This document shows, one piece after another, positions 33,322 through 46,825 of a stretch of DNA of 64,000 bases. This stretch comes from Elymus sibiricus (lineage: Eukaryota; Streptophyta; Magnoliopsida; Poales; Poaceae), in NCBI GenBank assembly GCA_039707655.1, contig CM077672.1:197446537-197510536 (forward strand), given 5' to 3'. Position 1 is the stretch's first letter. Every line of letters begins with the position of its first letter. The notes beneath the pieces are model-generated. The model saw only the letters and a program-made list of their open reading frames with translations. It did no database searches and was not told where the DNA came from. The translations under genes and the position numbers were made by a program.

Positions 33322-34965
33322 ATGGTTGACGACGAGGATCGGGATGAGGAAGTGCCCGAGGCCGTGGAGTTGAACTCAGTCACCTGAGATGACTTAAATG
33401 AAGCTATGGCTTCACTTAAGACGTCTATGATGACCGATGTCAAGTCCATGCTTAAAGAACTTCTTGAGGGGTTGAAGTCTACTCCCGATCCGTTGATTGT
33501 GGTTAATCCCACCGCATCGGTGTCAGAGGCCAATTCCGGCAAGGAAGCGGCTAAGGGTACTCAGACCTCTTCCCCTCATGGTAAGAATGGGACGGGAACC
33601 TTCGCCTCGGTTCCCCCTCCCCCGGTCTATGGAGGACCGGTCCCTACACCGCATATTAACAACCTTGGTCCTCCTCCTAAGCTTGTGAAGGGTGATTTTG
33701 CTAATTGGGTTTTTCGTATCAAGTCTAATTTGAATCACAGCTCAACAAATCTTTGGAGAATCATTGAGCAAGGCTTCTACCCACATGATCCAAGCAACCT
33801 CACTCCAAGAGAAGAGGCGGACAATCAATACAATCACTCCGCATTGTTCATCCTCCAATCCGCAGTGCCTCCCGAAGATCTAGCTCACTTGCGCCCCTTC
33901 TCCCGTGCAAAGGATTGTTGGGAACACATTATATCTTTGTACAAGGGGAGCTCAAGCATTCAACGGTCCAACTTTGAGGTGGTGCTTGATGAGGTCGATG
34001 AGTTTGTGATGAATGAAGATGAGGATCCTCGGGATCTCTACCGAAGATTGATAACTCTTGCGGTCGCTCTTCAAGATAATGGGAGCAAGGATACGGATGA
34101 TAATTGGATCAAGCGCAAGTTTCTCAAGGCCATCATGCCATTCAACAAGGCAATGTCCTCCGTGATCCGTCAAAGACCGGACTTCCACACCTTGTCTTCA
34201 AGTGAAGTGTTGGATGAGTTTATTGCCATGAACATCATGAACAAGACCGCCGACAATGCTCTAGCTCATGTCCAACGGTCAAAGAAAGCCTCACCCAACC
34301 TTGCTTTGAAAGCCAAGGGTATTCCGGAAGAAGAAGAAGAGGAAGAAGAAGAGAGTTGCCCCGAAGACACCAAATATGCTTACCACGAGCACATGGCTCT
34401 TGCGTCAAGGCAATTTTGGGGCAACAAGAGAAACTCAAGGCCCAACTCCTCCAAGAACAACTCAAAGGGCAAGCAACGAGTAAGGACTTGCTACAATTGT
34501 GGCAATGTGAGTCACTTTGTGGTGGATTGTCCGTATGAGAAGAGGGAGGACAATGGTGGCAAGCTCATCCGCAAAGACAAGGCCAAGTCCTTCCCCAACA
34601 AGAACAATTTCAACAAGAAGGTGCCTCCAAAGGGCTTGGTGGCACAAGAAGAGTACAACTCCGATGATGATGATGATACAAGTGGTGAAGTGTTAGCAAC
34701 GGCCACCGCGGCCATTGCCACCTCTTCTCCAACCTCGGTGTCCCTCTTCGATGCCCCCAATGAGAACAGCATCCCCAAGTGCCTCATGGCAAGAGGCGTC
34801 ACCAAGGTAACCTCCAACATCAAAACTTCCATCTCTCCTAATCCTTCTTTGTTGGATTGTGTGGATGATCAAGAGAAGGTGAAGGTGGATGAGAATGAGG
34901 TTGACAAGTTCTTGGGTAAGCTCAAAGGTGAGACCAAGAAGCACTTTGTTGCTCTCTTGGAATAA
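33322..34965 (+). pseudogene. Gag of element A, N-terminal part with zinc knuckle
   Basis: Frame from ATG 33322, with an in-frame TGA at 33385; open from 33406 to a TAA at 34963. UBN2-like capsid region (LVKGDFANWVFRIKSNLNHS, LYKGSSSIQRSNFEVVLDEV), an acidic run of glutamates near 34330, and the zinc knuckle CYNCGNVSHFVVDC (CX2CX4HX4C) at about 34490. The TAA stands where a CAA codon would fit. The Angela-type element inserted 18 bp further; the frame resumes in phase at 43542. Confidence 0.85.
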
Positions 34966-34983
34966 CTTGGTGAGGCCAATGAT

Positions 34984-36728
34984 TGTTGGGGAACATTGCA
35001 TGGAAAACAAAAAAAATTCTACGCACACGCAAGATCTATCCATGGAGATGCATAGCTACGAGAGGGGGAGTGTGTCTACGTACCCTCGTAGACCGTAAGC
35101 GGAAGCATTAGAACAACGCGGTTGATGTCGTCGAACAACTTCACGATCCAACCGACCGAGTACCGAACGTACGGCACCTCCGCGTTCAGCACACGTTCAG
35201 CTCGGTGACGTCCTCGACTTCTTGATCCAGCAAGACGGCGAGGTAGTGGATGAGTTCCGGCAGCACGACGGCGTGGTGACGGTGATGGTGATGCTATCTC
35301 CGCAGGGCTTTGCCCAAGTACTGTGAAAATATGACCGAGGGACGGAACTGTGGAGGGGGGCGCCGCACATGGCTAAGACAATGTTGTGTCTTGTTTGGGG
35401 CGCCCCCTCTCCTCTATTTATATATGTATAGGGGCTTGGAGTAGAAGGACTAGTGCCACGTGAACAGTACCACGTGAATAGTACACACGTGGACTTGGAC
35501 TCCAAAGTCCAATCCTATTCCTACTAGGACTCTCCTTTTTTTCCTTCCCTAGCTGCGTGGGCTTTTGAGGACTTGGTGCGCCTGGCCCAATAAGGCCAGG
35601 GCGCCTCCCCTTAGCCCATGCCAACCCTTGGGACATGGTGTACCCACTTGTGGACTTCCGGACCCCTTCGGAATCCTCCGGAACCTTCTGGAAGCTTCCC
35701 GGTACAATACCGAAAAAAACTGCACCTTTTTCCGGAACCCAAAATATGACTTCCCATATATAAATCTTTACCTCTCGACCATTCCGAGACTCCTCGTGAT
35801 GTCCATGATCTCATCCGGGACTCCGAACAATATTCGGTTACCAATTCACATAACTCATATAACACTATATCGTGAACGAACGTTAAGCGTGCGGACCCTA
35901 CGGGTTCGGGAATGATGTAGACATGACCGAGACGCCTCTCCGGTGAATAACCAATAGCGGAACCTGGATGCTCATATTGGTTCCTACATATTCCATGAAG
36001 ATCTTATCGGTCGAACCGCAATGACAACATACGTAATTCCCTTTATCCGTCGGTATGTTACTTGCCCGAGATTCGATCGTCGGTATCTCCATACCTAGTT
36101 CAATCTCGTTACCGGCAAGTCTCTTTACTCGTTCCATAATACATCATCCCGTAACTAACTCTTTAGTCACTTTGCTTGCAAGCTTCTTATGATGTGCATT
36201 ACCGAGAGGGCCCAGAGATACCTCTCCGAAACACGGAGTGACAAATCCCAGTCTCGATCCATGCCAACTCAACAGACACCTTCGGAGATACCCGTAGAGC
36301 ATCTTTATGATCACCCAGTTACGTTGTGACGTTTGATAGCACACAAGGTATTCCTCTGGTATCCGGGAGTTGCATGATCTCATGGTCGGAGGAACATGTA
36401 TTTGACATTCAAGAAAGCAGTAGCAATAAACAGAACGATCATATGCTAAGCTAACAGATGGGTCTTGTCCATCACATCATTCTCCTAATGATGTGATCCC
36501 GTTATCAAATGACAACTCATGTCTATGGTTAGGAAACCTTAACCATCTTTGATCAACGAGCTAGTCTAGTAGAGGCTCACTAGGGACACGGTATTTGTTT
36601 ATGTATTCACACATGTATTTAAGTTTCTGGTCAATACAATTCTAGCATGAATAATAAACCTTTATCATGAACAAGGAAATATAAAATAATAACAACTTTA
36701 TTATTGCCTCTAGGGCATATTTCCATCA
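34984..36728 (-). repeat. 3' LTR of the Angela-type element
   Basis: 1,745 bp. In element direction three CACGTG sites (35457, 35471, 35486) lie just upstream of the TATA-like CATATATAAATAG at about 35415. The polypurine tract AAGTGGGAGAC lies at 36729-36739 on the minus strand. Confidence 0.9.
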
Positions 36729-37470
36729 GTCTCCCACTTGCACTAGAGTCAATAATCTAGTTCACATCGCCATGTGATTAACACCCAAGAGTTCACTAGA
36801 GTCAATAATCTAGTTCACATCACCATGTGATTAACACTCAAAGAGTTCTAAGGTGTGATCATGTTTTGCTCGTGAGAGAGAATTTTAGTCAATGGGTCTG
36901 CAATATTCAGACCCATGTGTACTTTGCAAATCCTTATGTCATACTGTAGATGCTGCTATCACGCTTTACTTGGAGCTATTCCAAATGACTGCTCCATTAT
37001 ACGTATCCGGTTTGCTACTCAGAGATATCCAGATTGGTGTCAAAGCTTGCATCGACGTAACCCTTTACGACGAACTCTTTATCACCTCCATAATCGAGAA
37101 ACATTTCCTTAGTCCTTTAGTTACTAAGGATAATTTTGACCGCTGTCCAGTGATCCACTCCTGGATCACTCTTGTACCCCCTTTGCCAGACACATGGCAA
37201 GGCACACATTGGGTGTGGTACACAGCATGGCATACATTATAGAACCTATGGCTGAGGCATAGGGAATGACTTTCATTCTCTCTCTATCTTCTGCCGTGGT
37301 CGAGCTTTGAGTCTTACTCAACTTTACACCTTACAATACAGGCAAGAACTCCTTCTTTGACTGATCCATTTTGAACTCCTTCAAAATCTTGTCAAGGTAT
37401 GTACTCATTGAAAGTCTTATCAAGCGTCTTGATCTATCTCTATAGATATTGATGCCCAATATATAAGCAG
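36729..37470 (-). pseudogene. Degraded RT end and RNase H of the Angela-type element
   Basis: Minus-strand translation still shows short recognisable pieces (IPYASAIGSIMYAMLCTTP near 37230) but with many stops and gaps; the RNase H active-site region is barely recognisable. Nearer the LTR only short coding traces remain. Confidence 0.6.
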
Positions 37471-37472
37471 CT

Positions 37473-40400
37473 TCACCGAGGTCTTTCATTCAAGTATCCT
37501 TTTATGCCATCCAGAAATTCTATATCATTTCCAATCAACAATATGTCATCCACATATAATATTAGAAATGCTACAGAGCTCCCACTCACTTTCTTGTAAA
37601 TACAGGCTTCACCGTAAGTCTGTACAAAACCATATGCTTTGATCACCTCATCAAAGCGTATATTCCAACTCCGAGATGCTTGCACCAGTCCATAGATGGA
37701 TTGCTGGAGCTTGCACACTTTGTTAGCACCCTTAGGATCGACAAAACCTTCTGGTTGCATCATATACAACTCTTCTTTGAGAAAACCATTAAGGAATGCA
37801 GTTTTGACATCCATTTGCCAGATCATAAAATGCGGCAATTGCTAATATGATTCGGATAGACTTAAGCATCGCTACGGGTGAGAAAGTCTCATCGTAGTCA
37901 ACCCCTTGAACTTGTCGAAAACCTTTCGCGACAAGTCGAGCTTTGTAGACAGTGATATTACCATCAGCGTTTGTCTTCCTCTTAAAAATCCATTTATTCT
38001 CAATGGCTTGCCGATCATCGGGCAAGTCCACCAAAGTCCATACTTTGTTCTCATACATGGATCCTATCTCAGATTTCATGGCCTCAAGCCATTTGTCGGA
38101 ATCTGGGCTCATCATAGCTTCTTCATAGTTCGTAGGTTCGCCGTTGTCTAACAACATGACTTCCAGAACAGGATTACCGTACCACTCTGGTGCGGAACGT
38201 ACTCTGGTCGACCTACGAGGTTCAGTAGTAACTTGATGTGAAGTTTCATGATCTTCACCATTATCTTCCTCTCTTATTGGTGTAGGCATCACGGGAACGG
38301 TTTTCTCTGATGAGCTACTTTCCAATTCGAGAGAAGATACAATTACCTCATCAAGTTCTACTTTCCTCCCACTCACTTCTTTCGAGAGAAACTCCTTCTC
38401 TAGAAAGGACCCATTCTTGGCAACAAAGACCTTGCCTTCGGATCTGTGGTAGAAGGTGTACCCAATTGTTTCTTTAGGGTATCCTATGAAGACGCACTTC
38501 TCCGCTTTGGGTTCGAGCTTATCAGGTTGAAGCTTTTTCACATAAGCATCGCATCCCCAAACTTTAAGAAACGACAGCTTAGGTTTCTTGCCAAACCATA
38601 GTTCATACGGTGTCGTCTCAACGGATTTAGACGGTGCCCTATTTAACGTGAATGCAGCTGTCTCTAATGCATAACCCCAAAACGATAGTGACAAATCGGT
38701 AATAGACATCATAGAACGCACCATATCCAATAAAGTACGGTTACGACGTTCGGACACACCATTACGCTGTGGTGTTCCAGGTGGCGTGAGTTGTGAAACA
38801 ATTCCACATTTTCTTAAATGAAGGCCAAACTCGTAACTCAAATATTCGCCTCCGCGATCAGATCGTAGAAACTTTATTTTCTTGTTACGATGATTCTCTA
38901 CTTCACTCTGAAATTCTTTAAACTTTTCAAATGTTTCAGACTTGTGTTTCATCAAGTAGATATACCCATACCTACTCAAATCATCTGTGAAGGTTAGAAA
39001 ATAACGATACCCGCCACGTGCTTCAACATTCATTGGACCGCATACATCGGTATGTATTATTTCCAACAAATCAGTAGCTCGCTCCATTGTTCCGGAGAAC
39101 GGAGTTTTAGTCATCTTCCCCATGAGGCATGGTTCGCAAGTATCAAATGATTCATAATCAAGAGATTCCAAAAGTCCATCAGCATGGAGTTTCTTCATGC
39201 GCTTTACACCAATATGACCTAAACGGCAGTGCCACAAGTATGTTGCACTATCATTATCAACTTTGCATCTTTTGGCATCAATATTATGAATATGTGTATC
39301 ACTACGATCGAGATTCAACAAGAATAGACCATTCACAAAAGGTGCGTGACCATAAAAGATGTTACTCATATAAATGGAACAACCATTATTCTCTGATTTA
39401 AATGAATAACCGTCTCGCAATAAACAAGATCCAGATATAATGTTCATGCTCAACGCTGGCACCAAATAACAATTATTGAGGTCTAAAACTAATCCCGAAG
39501 GTAGATGTAGAGGTAGCGTGCCGACGGCGATCACATCAACCTTGGAACCATTCCCGACGCGCATCGTCACCTCGTCCTTAGCCAATCTTCGCTTATTCCG
39601 TAGCTCCTGTTTCGAGTTACAAATATGAGCAACCGAACCAGTATCAAATACCCAAGCGCTACTGTGAGCATTAGTGAGGAACACATCAATAACATGTATA
39701 TCAAATATACCTTTGCTCACTTTGCCATCCTTATCCGCCAAATACTTGGGGCAGTTCCGCTTCCAGTGACCAGTCCCTTTGCAGTAGAAGCACTCTGTTT
39801 CAGGCCTGGGTCCAGCTTTGGGTTTCTTCGTGGGAGCGGCAACTTGCTTGCCATTCTTCTTGAAGTTTCCCTTCTTTCCCTTGCCCTTTTTCTTGAAACT
39901 AGTGGTTTTGTTAACCATCAACACTTGATGCTCCTTCTTGATTTCTACCTCCGCTGATTTCAGCATCGCGAAGAGCTCGGGAATTGTCTTCTCCATCCCT
40001 TGCATATTATAGTTCATCACGAAGCCTTTATAGCTTGGTGGCAGTGACTGAAGAACTCTGTCAATAACACTCTCAACCGGAAGATCAATTCCCAGCTGAG
40101 TTAAGTGGTTGTGGTACCCAGACATTCTGAGTATGTGTTCACTGACAGAACTGTTCTCCTCCATCTTATAGCTAAAGAACTTGTTGGAGACTTCATATCT
40201 CTCAACCCGGGCATTAGCTTGAAATATCAATTTTAGCTCCTGGAACATCTCATATGCTCCATGGCGTTCAAAACGCTTTTGTAGTCCCGGTTCTAAGCCG
40301 TAGAGCATGGCACACTGAACTATCGAGTAGTCATCAGATCGAGCCTGCCAGGCGTTCACAACGTCTGCAGCAGCTCCTGCAGCAGGTCCATCACCTAGCG

Positions 40401-40491
40401 GTGCATCAAGGACATAATCCTTCTGTGCAGCAATGAGGATAATCCTCAAGTTACGGACCCAGTCCGTGTAATTGCTACCATCATCTTTCAA
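37473..40491 (-). pseudogene. Gag-pol polyprotein of the Angela-type element
   Basis: A 900-codon frame (40491-37789) then a frameshift into 37838-37473. Gag begins near MKDDGSNYTDWVRNLRIILI; an in-frame TAG lies just upstream. Zinc knuckle CFYCKGTGHWKRNCP (about residue 235), protease WVFDTGSVAHIC, integrase with HCRLGHIGVKRM..CEPC zinc region, DVCGPM and NGVSERRNRTLLDMVRSMM, then RT: WIFKRKTNADGNITVYKARL. After the frameshift [19 protein letters not shown] and the catalytic [11 protein letters not shown] follow. The frame then ends early at NERPR. Copia order is clear. Confidence 0.9.
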
Positions 40492-41777
40492 CTAAGCTTT
40501 CTCTAGGAACGTATCAAAAACAGGGGAGCTACAACGCGAGCTATTGATCTACAACATAATTTGCAAAGACTATCAGGACTAAGTTCATGATAAATTAAGT
40601 TCAATTAATCAAATTACTAATGAACTCCCACTTAAATTAACATCCCTCAAGTTAACTAAGTGATACATGATCCAAATCAACTAGCCCATGTCCGATCATC
40701 ACGTGAGATGGGATAGTCATCAATGGTGAACATCTCCATGTTGATCATATCTACTATATGACTCATGTTCGACCTTTCGGTCTCCAGTGTTTCGAGACCA
40801 TGTCTGTACATGCTAGGCTCGTCAAGTTTAACCCAAGTATTCTGCTTGTGTAAAACTGTCTTACACCCGTTGTATGTGAACGTAGAATCTATCACACCCG
40901 ATCATCACGAGGTGCTTCGAAACGACGAACTTTAGCAACGGTGCATACTCGGGGAGAACACTTTTATCTTGAAATTTAGTGAAGGGATCATCTTATAATG
41001 CTACCGTCGTTCTAAGCAAAATAAGATGCATAAAGGACAAACATCACATGCAATCAAAATATGTGACATGATATGGCCATCATCTTGTGCTTTTGATCTC
41101 CATCTCCAAAGCATCATCATGATCTCCATCGTCACCGGCTCGACACCTTGATCTCCATCGTTGCGTCGTGGTCGTCTCGCCAACTATTGCTTCTACAACT
41201 ATTGCTAACGCATAGCGATAAAGTAAAGCAATTACATGGCGCTTGCATTTCATACAATAAAGAGACAACCATAAGGCTCCTGCCGGTTGCCGATAAATTA
41301 CAAAACATGATCATCTCATACAATAACGTATATCACATCATGTCTTGACCATATCACATACAGCATACCCTGCAAAAACAAGTTAGACGTCCTCTACTTT
41401 GTTGTTGCAAGTTTTACGTGGCTGCTACGGGCTTCTAGCAAGAACCGTTCTTGCCTACGGCACAAAACCACAACGGTGATTTATCAAGTTTGCTGTTTTA
41501 ACCTTCAACAAGGACCGGCCGCGGTCAAATTCGATTCAATTAAAGTAGGAGAAACAGACACCCGCCAGCCACCTTTATGCAAAACAAGTTGCATGTCTGT
41601 CGGTGGAACCAGTCTCATGTACGTGGACATGTAAGGTTGGTCCGGGCCGCTTCATCTTACAATACCGCTGAATCAAAATAAGACGTTGGTGGTAAGCAGT
41701 ATGACGATCACCGCCCACAACTCTTTGTGTTCTACTCGTGCATATCATCTACGCATAGACCTGGCTCATGATGCCAC
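40492..41777 (-). other. 5' leader of the Angela-type element
   Basis: Non-coding stretch between primer site and gag, normal in length for BARE/Angela elements. Nothing else recognised. Confidence 0.6.
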
Positions 41778-43536
41778 TGTTGGGGAACATTGCATGGAAA
41801 ACAAAAAAAATTCTACGCACACGCAAGATCTATCCATGGAGATGCATAGCTATGAGAGGGGGAGTGTGTCTACGTACCCTCGTAGACCGTAAGCGGAAGC
41901 GTTAGAAAAACGCGGTTGATGTCGTCGAACAACTTCACGATCCAACCGACCGAGTACCGAACGTACGGCACCTCCGCGTTCAGCACACGTTCAGCTCGGT
42001 GACGTCCTCGACTTCTTGATCCAGCAAGACAGCGAGGTAGTGGATGAGTTCCGGCAGCACGATGGCGTGGTGACAGTGATGGTGATGCTATCTCCGCAGG
42101 GCTTTGCCCAAGTACTGTGAAAATATGACCGAGGGACGAAACTGTGGAGGGGGGCGCCGCACACGGCTAAGACAATGTTGTGTCTTGTTTGGGGCGCCCC
42201 CTCTCCTCTATTTATATATGTGTAGGGGCTTGGAGTAGAAGGAATAGTGCCACGTGAACAGTACCACGTGAACAGTACCACGTGAATAGTACACACGTGG
42301 ACTTGGACTCCAAAGTCCAATCCTATTCCTACTAGGACTCTCCTTTTTTTCCTTCCCTAGCTGCGTGGGCTTTTGAGGACTTGGTGCGCCTGGCCCAATA
42401 AGGCCAGGGCGCCTCCCCTTAGCCCATGCCAGCCCTTGGGACGTGGTGGACCCACTTGTGGACTTCCGGACCCCTCCGGAATCCTCCGGAACCTTCTGGA
42501 AGCTTCCCGGTACAATACCGAAAAAAACTGCACCTTTTTCCGGAACCCAAAATATGACTTCCCATATATAAATCTTTACCTCTCGACCATTCCGAGACTC
42601 CTCGTGACGTCCGGGATCTCATCCGGGACTCCGAACAATATTCGGTTACCAATTCACATAACTCATATAACACTATATCGTCAACGAACGTTAAGCGTGC
42701 GGACCCTACGGGTTCGGGAATGATGTAGACATGACTGAGACGCCTCTCCGGTCAATAACCAATAGCGGAACCTAGATGCTCATATTGGTTCCTACATATT
42801 CCACGAAGATCTTATCGGTCGAACCACAATGACAACATACGTAATTCCCTTTGTCCGTCGGTATGTTACTTGCCCGAGATTCGATCGTCGGTATCTCCAT
42901 ACCTAGTTCAATCTCGTTACCGGCAAGTCTCTTTACTCGTTCCGTAATACATCATTCCGTAACTAACTCCTTAGTCACTTTGCTTGCAAGCTTCTTATGA
43001 TGTGCATTACCGAGAGGGCCCGGAGATACCTCTCCGAAACACGGAGTGACAAATCCCAGTCTCGATCCATGCCAACTCAACAGACACCTGCGGAGATACC
43101 TGTAGAGCATCTTTATGATCACCCAGTTACGTTGTGACGTTTGATAGCACACAAGGTATTCCTCTGGTATCCGGGAGTTGCATGATCTAATGGTCAGAGG
43201 AACATGTATTTGACATTCAAGAAAGCAGTAGCAATAAACAGAACGATCATATGCTAAGCTAACAGATGGGTCTTGTCCATCACATCATTCTCCTAATGAT
43301 GTGATCCCATTATCAAATGACAACTCATGTCTATGGTTAGGAAACCTTAACCATCTTTGATCAACGAGCTAGTCTAGTAGAGGCTCACTAGGGACACGGT
43401 ATTTGTTTATGTATTCACACATGTATTTAAGTTTCCGGTCAAAACAATTCTAGCATGAATAATAAACCTTTATCATGAACAAGGAAATATAAAATAATAA
43501 CAACTTTATTATTACCTCTAGGGCATATTTACATCA
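41778..43536 (-). repeat. 5' LTR of the Angela-type element
   Basis: 1,759 bp, 14 bp longer than its partner because the unit CACGTGAACAGTAC is present once more: four CACGTG sites (42251, 42265, 42279 and about 42293). A degenerate primer site (TGGCATCATGAGCC on the minus strand) lies just inside the LTR. Confidence 0.9.
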
Positions 43537-43541
43537 ATGAT

Positions 43542-44417
43542 ATCATTGAGTCTCACGAGGAGAACATCACTAACTTGGAAGGCCATAGTCGTGACTATGC
43601 CGATGAGATTGCGGATCTTTCCATCGCTCTTGAGGAAGAGCGAGGTCTTCGTTTGGCTCTTGAGGAGTCGCAAAACGTTGACCTTGCTCAACTAAAGAAA
43701 GATCATGATCATGCTCAAGTTCTTGCTCGTCTGCTCAAATCCGAGAATGCTGAGCTTGGGGTTGGCCATGCTAGACTCAAAGAGGAGTTTGAGCTACTTG
43801 ACAAGGCTCACAAGGCCTTGAAAGGTGCACATGCTACTCTCAAGGAGTCTCATGATCAACTCCAAGCAAAGCTCACTAAGGAAATAGCTACTTGCCCTCC
43901 TTTTGTTTTAATTGATAATGCCAATGCTACTAACCCTTGTTGTGAGCATGAGCATCTTGTGGAGGAGAATGCCATGTTGAAAGAGCAACTTGAGAAAGGC
44001 CTTGTGACTTGCATACAAGGTGAGAAGAACCTCAATGATCTTTTGAGCAATCAAAAGGAGGTTGTGGCAAAGGAAGGGCTCGGGTTTGCACCCAAGTCAA
44101 AGAAGAAGAACAACAACAAGATCAAGAAACCTCTCCCGCTCAAAGAGGTATTTGTCAAGAAGGGAGAGGGTGCTCATAAGGAGAAGAAGGACAAGGTGGT
44201 GGGTGTAAATATCAAGAAGGGCAATCCCACTCCATCGAACAAAGTCGGCGACTTTAACCCTTCTTATGTTTTATGCCGTGCTAGTGATGGGCATGTTTAT
44301 GCCAAATTTGTTGGTTCTTATTATGAGTACATTGAATGGTCTATTTGGGTTCCTAAGACACTTGTTACTAACATCAAAGGACCCATTCAAGAATGGGTAC
44401 CTAAAACCAAGCATTGA
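43542..44417 (+). pseudogene. Gag of element A, C-terminal coiled-coil part
   Basis: Continues the gag frame after the Angela-type insertion. Long charged coiled coil (LSIALEEERGLRLALEESQN, LLDKAHKALKGAHATLKESH), then a lysine-rich stretch (KSKKKNNNKIKKPLPLKEV) and the closing EWVPKTKH before a TGA at 44415-44417. The coiled-coil extension and WVPK end are typical of Sirevirus gag. Pol starts downstream in another phase, after a TAG at 44425. Confidence 0.85.
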
Positions 44418-44427
44418 TCTCTTGTAG

Positions 44428-45164
44428 GAGTTTGCTTCCGGTGGAGGATCATGGTTGCTTGATAGTGGAGCAACAAATCATATGACCGGGAGCAAGCATT
44501 TGGTGGTGGACGTGCAACCAAGCCCATCTATGCCCACCCATGTTCAATTCGGTGATGCCTCAACATCTAAGGTATTGGGTCTTGGCAAGGTTGTGATTTC
44601 TCATGATTTATCAATTGAGAAAGTCATGCTTGTTGAGACCCTTGCATACAATTTACTTTCCGTTCGTCAACTTGCACTTATGGGTTTTGCCACATTCTTT
44701 GACCTTGATACCGTGGCCCTTTTGTGGAGCAAGACTCTTAAAGTAGCTTTTGTTGGGCATGTCGAGAACGGTCTCTATGTGGTTAACTTCTCGGAGCGAC
44801 CCACTAAGACCGCGACTTGCCTAATGGCTAAAGTTGATGTGGGGTGGCTTTGGCATCGCCGACTAGCCCATGTCAATATGAGATCTTTGCAAAGTCTCCT
44901 CAAAGGGGATCACGTTCGTGGACTAACAAATGTGAGCTTTGCCAAAGATCGTGCTTGCAGTGCTTGTATCGAAGGAAAGCTACATGAGATGGCTCACCGA
45001 CCCACGACTATCATCTACTCGAAGAGGCCCTTGGAGCTCCTTCACATGGATCTCTTTGGACCTCCATCCTTTGATAGTCTTGGGGGAAGAAAGTATTGCT
45101 TGGTGATTGTGGATGACTATTCAAGATACACTTGGGTATATTTCTTCAAGAGGAAGAGCGAGAC
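44428..45164 (+). pseudogene. Protease and first half of integrase of element A
   Basis: Protease active site SWLLDSGATNHMTG at the start. Integrase zinc region LWHRRLAHVNMRSLQSLL and CSACIEGKLHEMAH (HX4H..CX2C), first catalytic Asp in LELLHMDLFGP, then VIVDDYSRYTWVYFFKRKSE. The chain is cut by element B; the TSD GAGAC is at 45160-45164. The rest resumes at 55803. The phase differs from gag, with 10 bp between the two. Confidence 0.88.
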
Positions 45165-46741
45165 TGAAAGCACATTTGCTCCCTTGGTGGTTTTGGTAAA
45201 TCTTAACAACATATATCTCATTGAACTAATGTCCATTCAAGTTAAAGATTTTAGGATGTTCAATGATTGGCATGGCAAGGACTAGAGATGTGGACCCCTC
45301 AAAATGCTAAGGACATGGATTGGCAAAAGCTCAAGACTCTACATTTTTGGTTTAGTGATCCAAGATCACATAGAGTCCATAGGAAAGCCAATACTATTAA
45401 AAGGGGATGAGGTGTTGCTTAATGGTCTTTTTGCTCAAATGCTTAGTGACAGTACCCCTCAACCCTCAACCACTTTCTCTATCCAAATATGTCCAAAACC
45501 TACATTCCAACTCGGCCCCACCGAAATTTCCTATCCGGAGCCACCGAGTTCATCTGGACTTAGCCACTGCCAAAACCCTAACAAATCGGATCCACCGATA
45601 TGGATCTCGGTCTCACCGAGATGGCCTTGCCAACTCTCTGTAATCGTTTGCACTTACTTCGGTCTCACCGAGTTTTGCAAATCGGTCTCACCGAGATGGC
45701 TTGCCAACTCTCTGTTGCCTTATTGCTTCACTTCGGTCCAACCGAGTTGATGCAATCGGTGCCACCGAGACGAGGTTTGCCCTAACCATTGCACTTCGGT
45801 CCATCCGAGTTGTTCCAGTCGGTCCCACCGAGATTCCTAACGTTCATATCTTTTACACAGTTCGGTGCCACAGAGATTTCTGATCGGTGCCACCGAGTTG
45901 GGTCAAAAGTGTGTAACGGTTGGATTTTGTGTGGAGGCTATATATACCCCTCCACCACTTCCTTCTCAGTAAAGGAGAGCCATCAGAACGTGCCTACACT
46001 TCCACCATACATTTTCTGAGAGAGAACCACCTACTCATGTGTTGAGATCAAGACATTCCAATCCAACCATTTGAACCTTGATTTCTAGCCTTTCCCAAGT
46101 TGCTTTCCGCTCAAATCCTTCTTCCACCATAGCCAAATCTGTGAGGAGTTGTTTGAGTGTTGGGGAGACTATCATTTGAAGCACAAGAGCAAGGAGTTCA
46201 TCAACAACACATCGTCTATTACCTTTTGGAGAGTGGTGTCTCCTAGATTGGTTAGGTGTCACTTGGGAGCCTCCGACATGATGTGGAGTTGAACCAAGGA
46301 GTTTGTAAGGGCAAGGAGATCGCCTACTTCGTGAAGATCTACCCCGAGTGAGGCTAGTCCTTCGTGGACGTAAGCCATGATGGAATAGACAAGGTTGCTT
46401 CTTCATGGACCCTTCGTGGGTGGAGCCCTCCGTGGACTCACGCAGCCTTTACCCTCCGTGGGTTGAAGTCTCCATCAACGTGGACGTACGATAGCACCAC
46501 CTATCGGAACCACGCCAAAAATCACCGTGTCTTCATTGCATTTGAAATATCCGATCCCCTCCTTTACTTACATATGCAATTGTTTACTTTCCGCTGTTAC
46601 ACTCTTAGAATTGCATGTGTAGGGTGATGCTTGACTTGTATGCTTGCTAAAATCTGCCTGCCTCTAAAATTGGGAAAAGGTTAGGTTTCATTTGGTCAAG
46701 TAGTCTAATCACCCCCCTCTAGACATACTTTCGATCCTACA
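45165..46741 (+). repeat. 5' LTR of element B
   Basis: TGAAAGCACATTTGCTCCC to TTTCGATCCTACA. A palindrome array (45500-45900) has seven exact CGGTNNNACCG sites, such as CGGTCTCACCG and CGGTGCCACCG, plus about five variants, then GTAACGGTTGGATTT (45913-45927) and the TATA box GCTATATATACC (about 45938). Ends like the LTR of A (CCCCCCTCTAGAC). Confidence 0.88.
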
Positions 46742-46755
46742 AGTGGTATCAGAGC
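46742..46755 (+). promoter_or_regulatory. Primer binding site of element B (tRNA-iMet)
   Basis: AGTGGTATCAGAGC directly after the LTR. Confidence 0.9.
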
Positions 46756-46825
46756 TTTGGTCTCCGTAAGCCTTGATTTCCATTGCTTTGGTGATCATAG
46801 CCTTGGTTTCACAACCTAGGAGAGT

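Larger units (their letters stand above)
34984..43536 (-). mobile_element. Angela/BARE/WIS-type Copia retrotransposon inserted in gag of A
   Basis: 8,553 bp between ATGAT duplications (34979-34983 and 43537-43541). LTRs 34984-36728 and 41778-43536. The first 150 bp of the two LTRs differ at three positions by eye, so it is a fairly young insertion. Minus-strand reading: LTR start TGATGTAAATATGCCCTAGA, as in BARE/Angela. Codes for gag-protease-integrase-RT with a late frameshift and a degraded RNase H. Confidence 0.92.

Noticed and set aside
36892..37242. 116-codon plus-strand frame in the Angela-type element
   Set aside because: Antisense to degraded RNase H coding sequence.
45500..45900. 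CRISPR-like array of repeats in the LTR of B
   Set aside because: Short palindromes with irregular spacing in a plant LTR; no constant repeat-spacer structure.
45600..46019. Plus-strand frames through the LTR palindromes (SHRV/TEM-rich peptides), repeated in all B-family LTRs
   Set aside because: They translate the palindrome array in several phases and are a by-product of its repeats.
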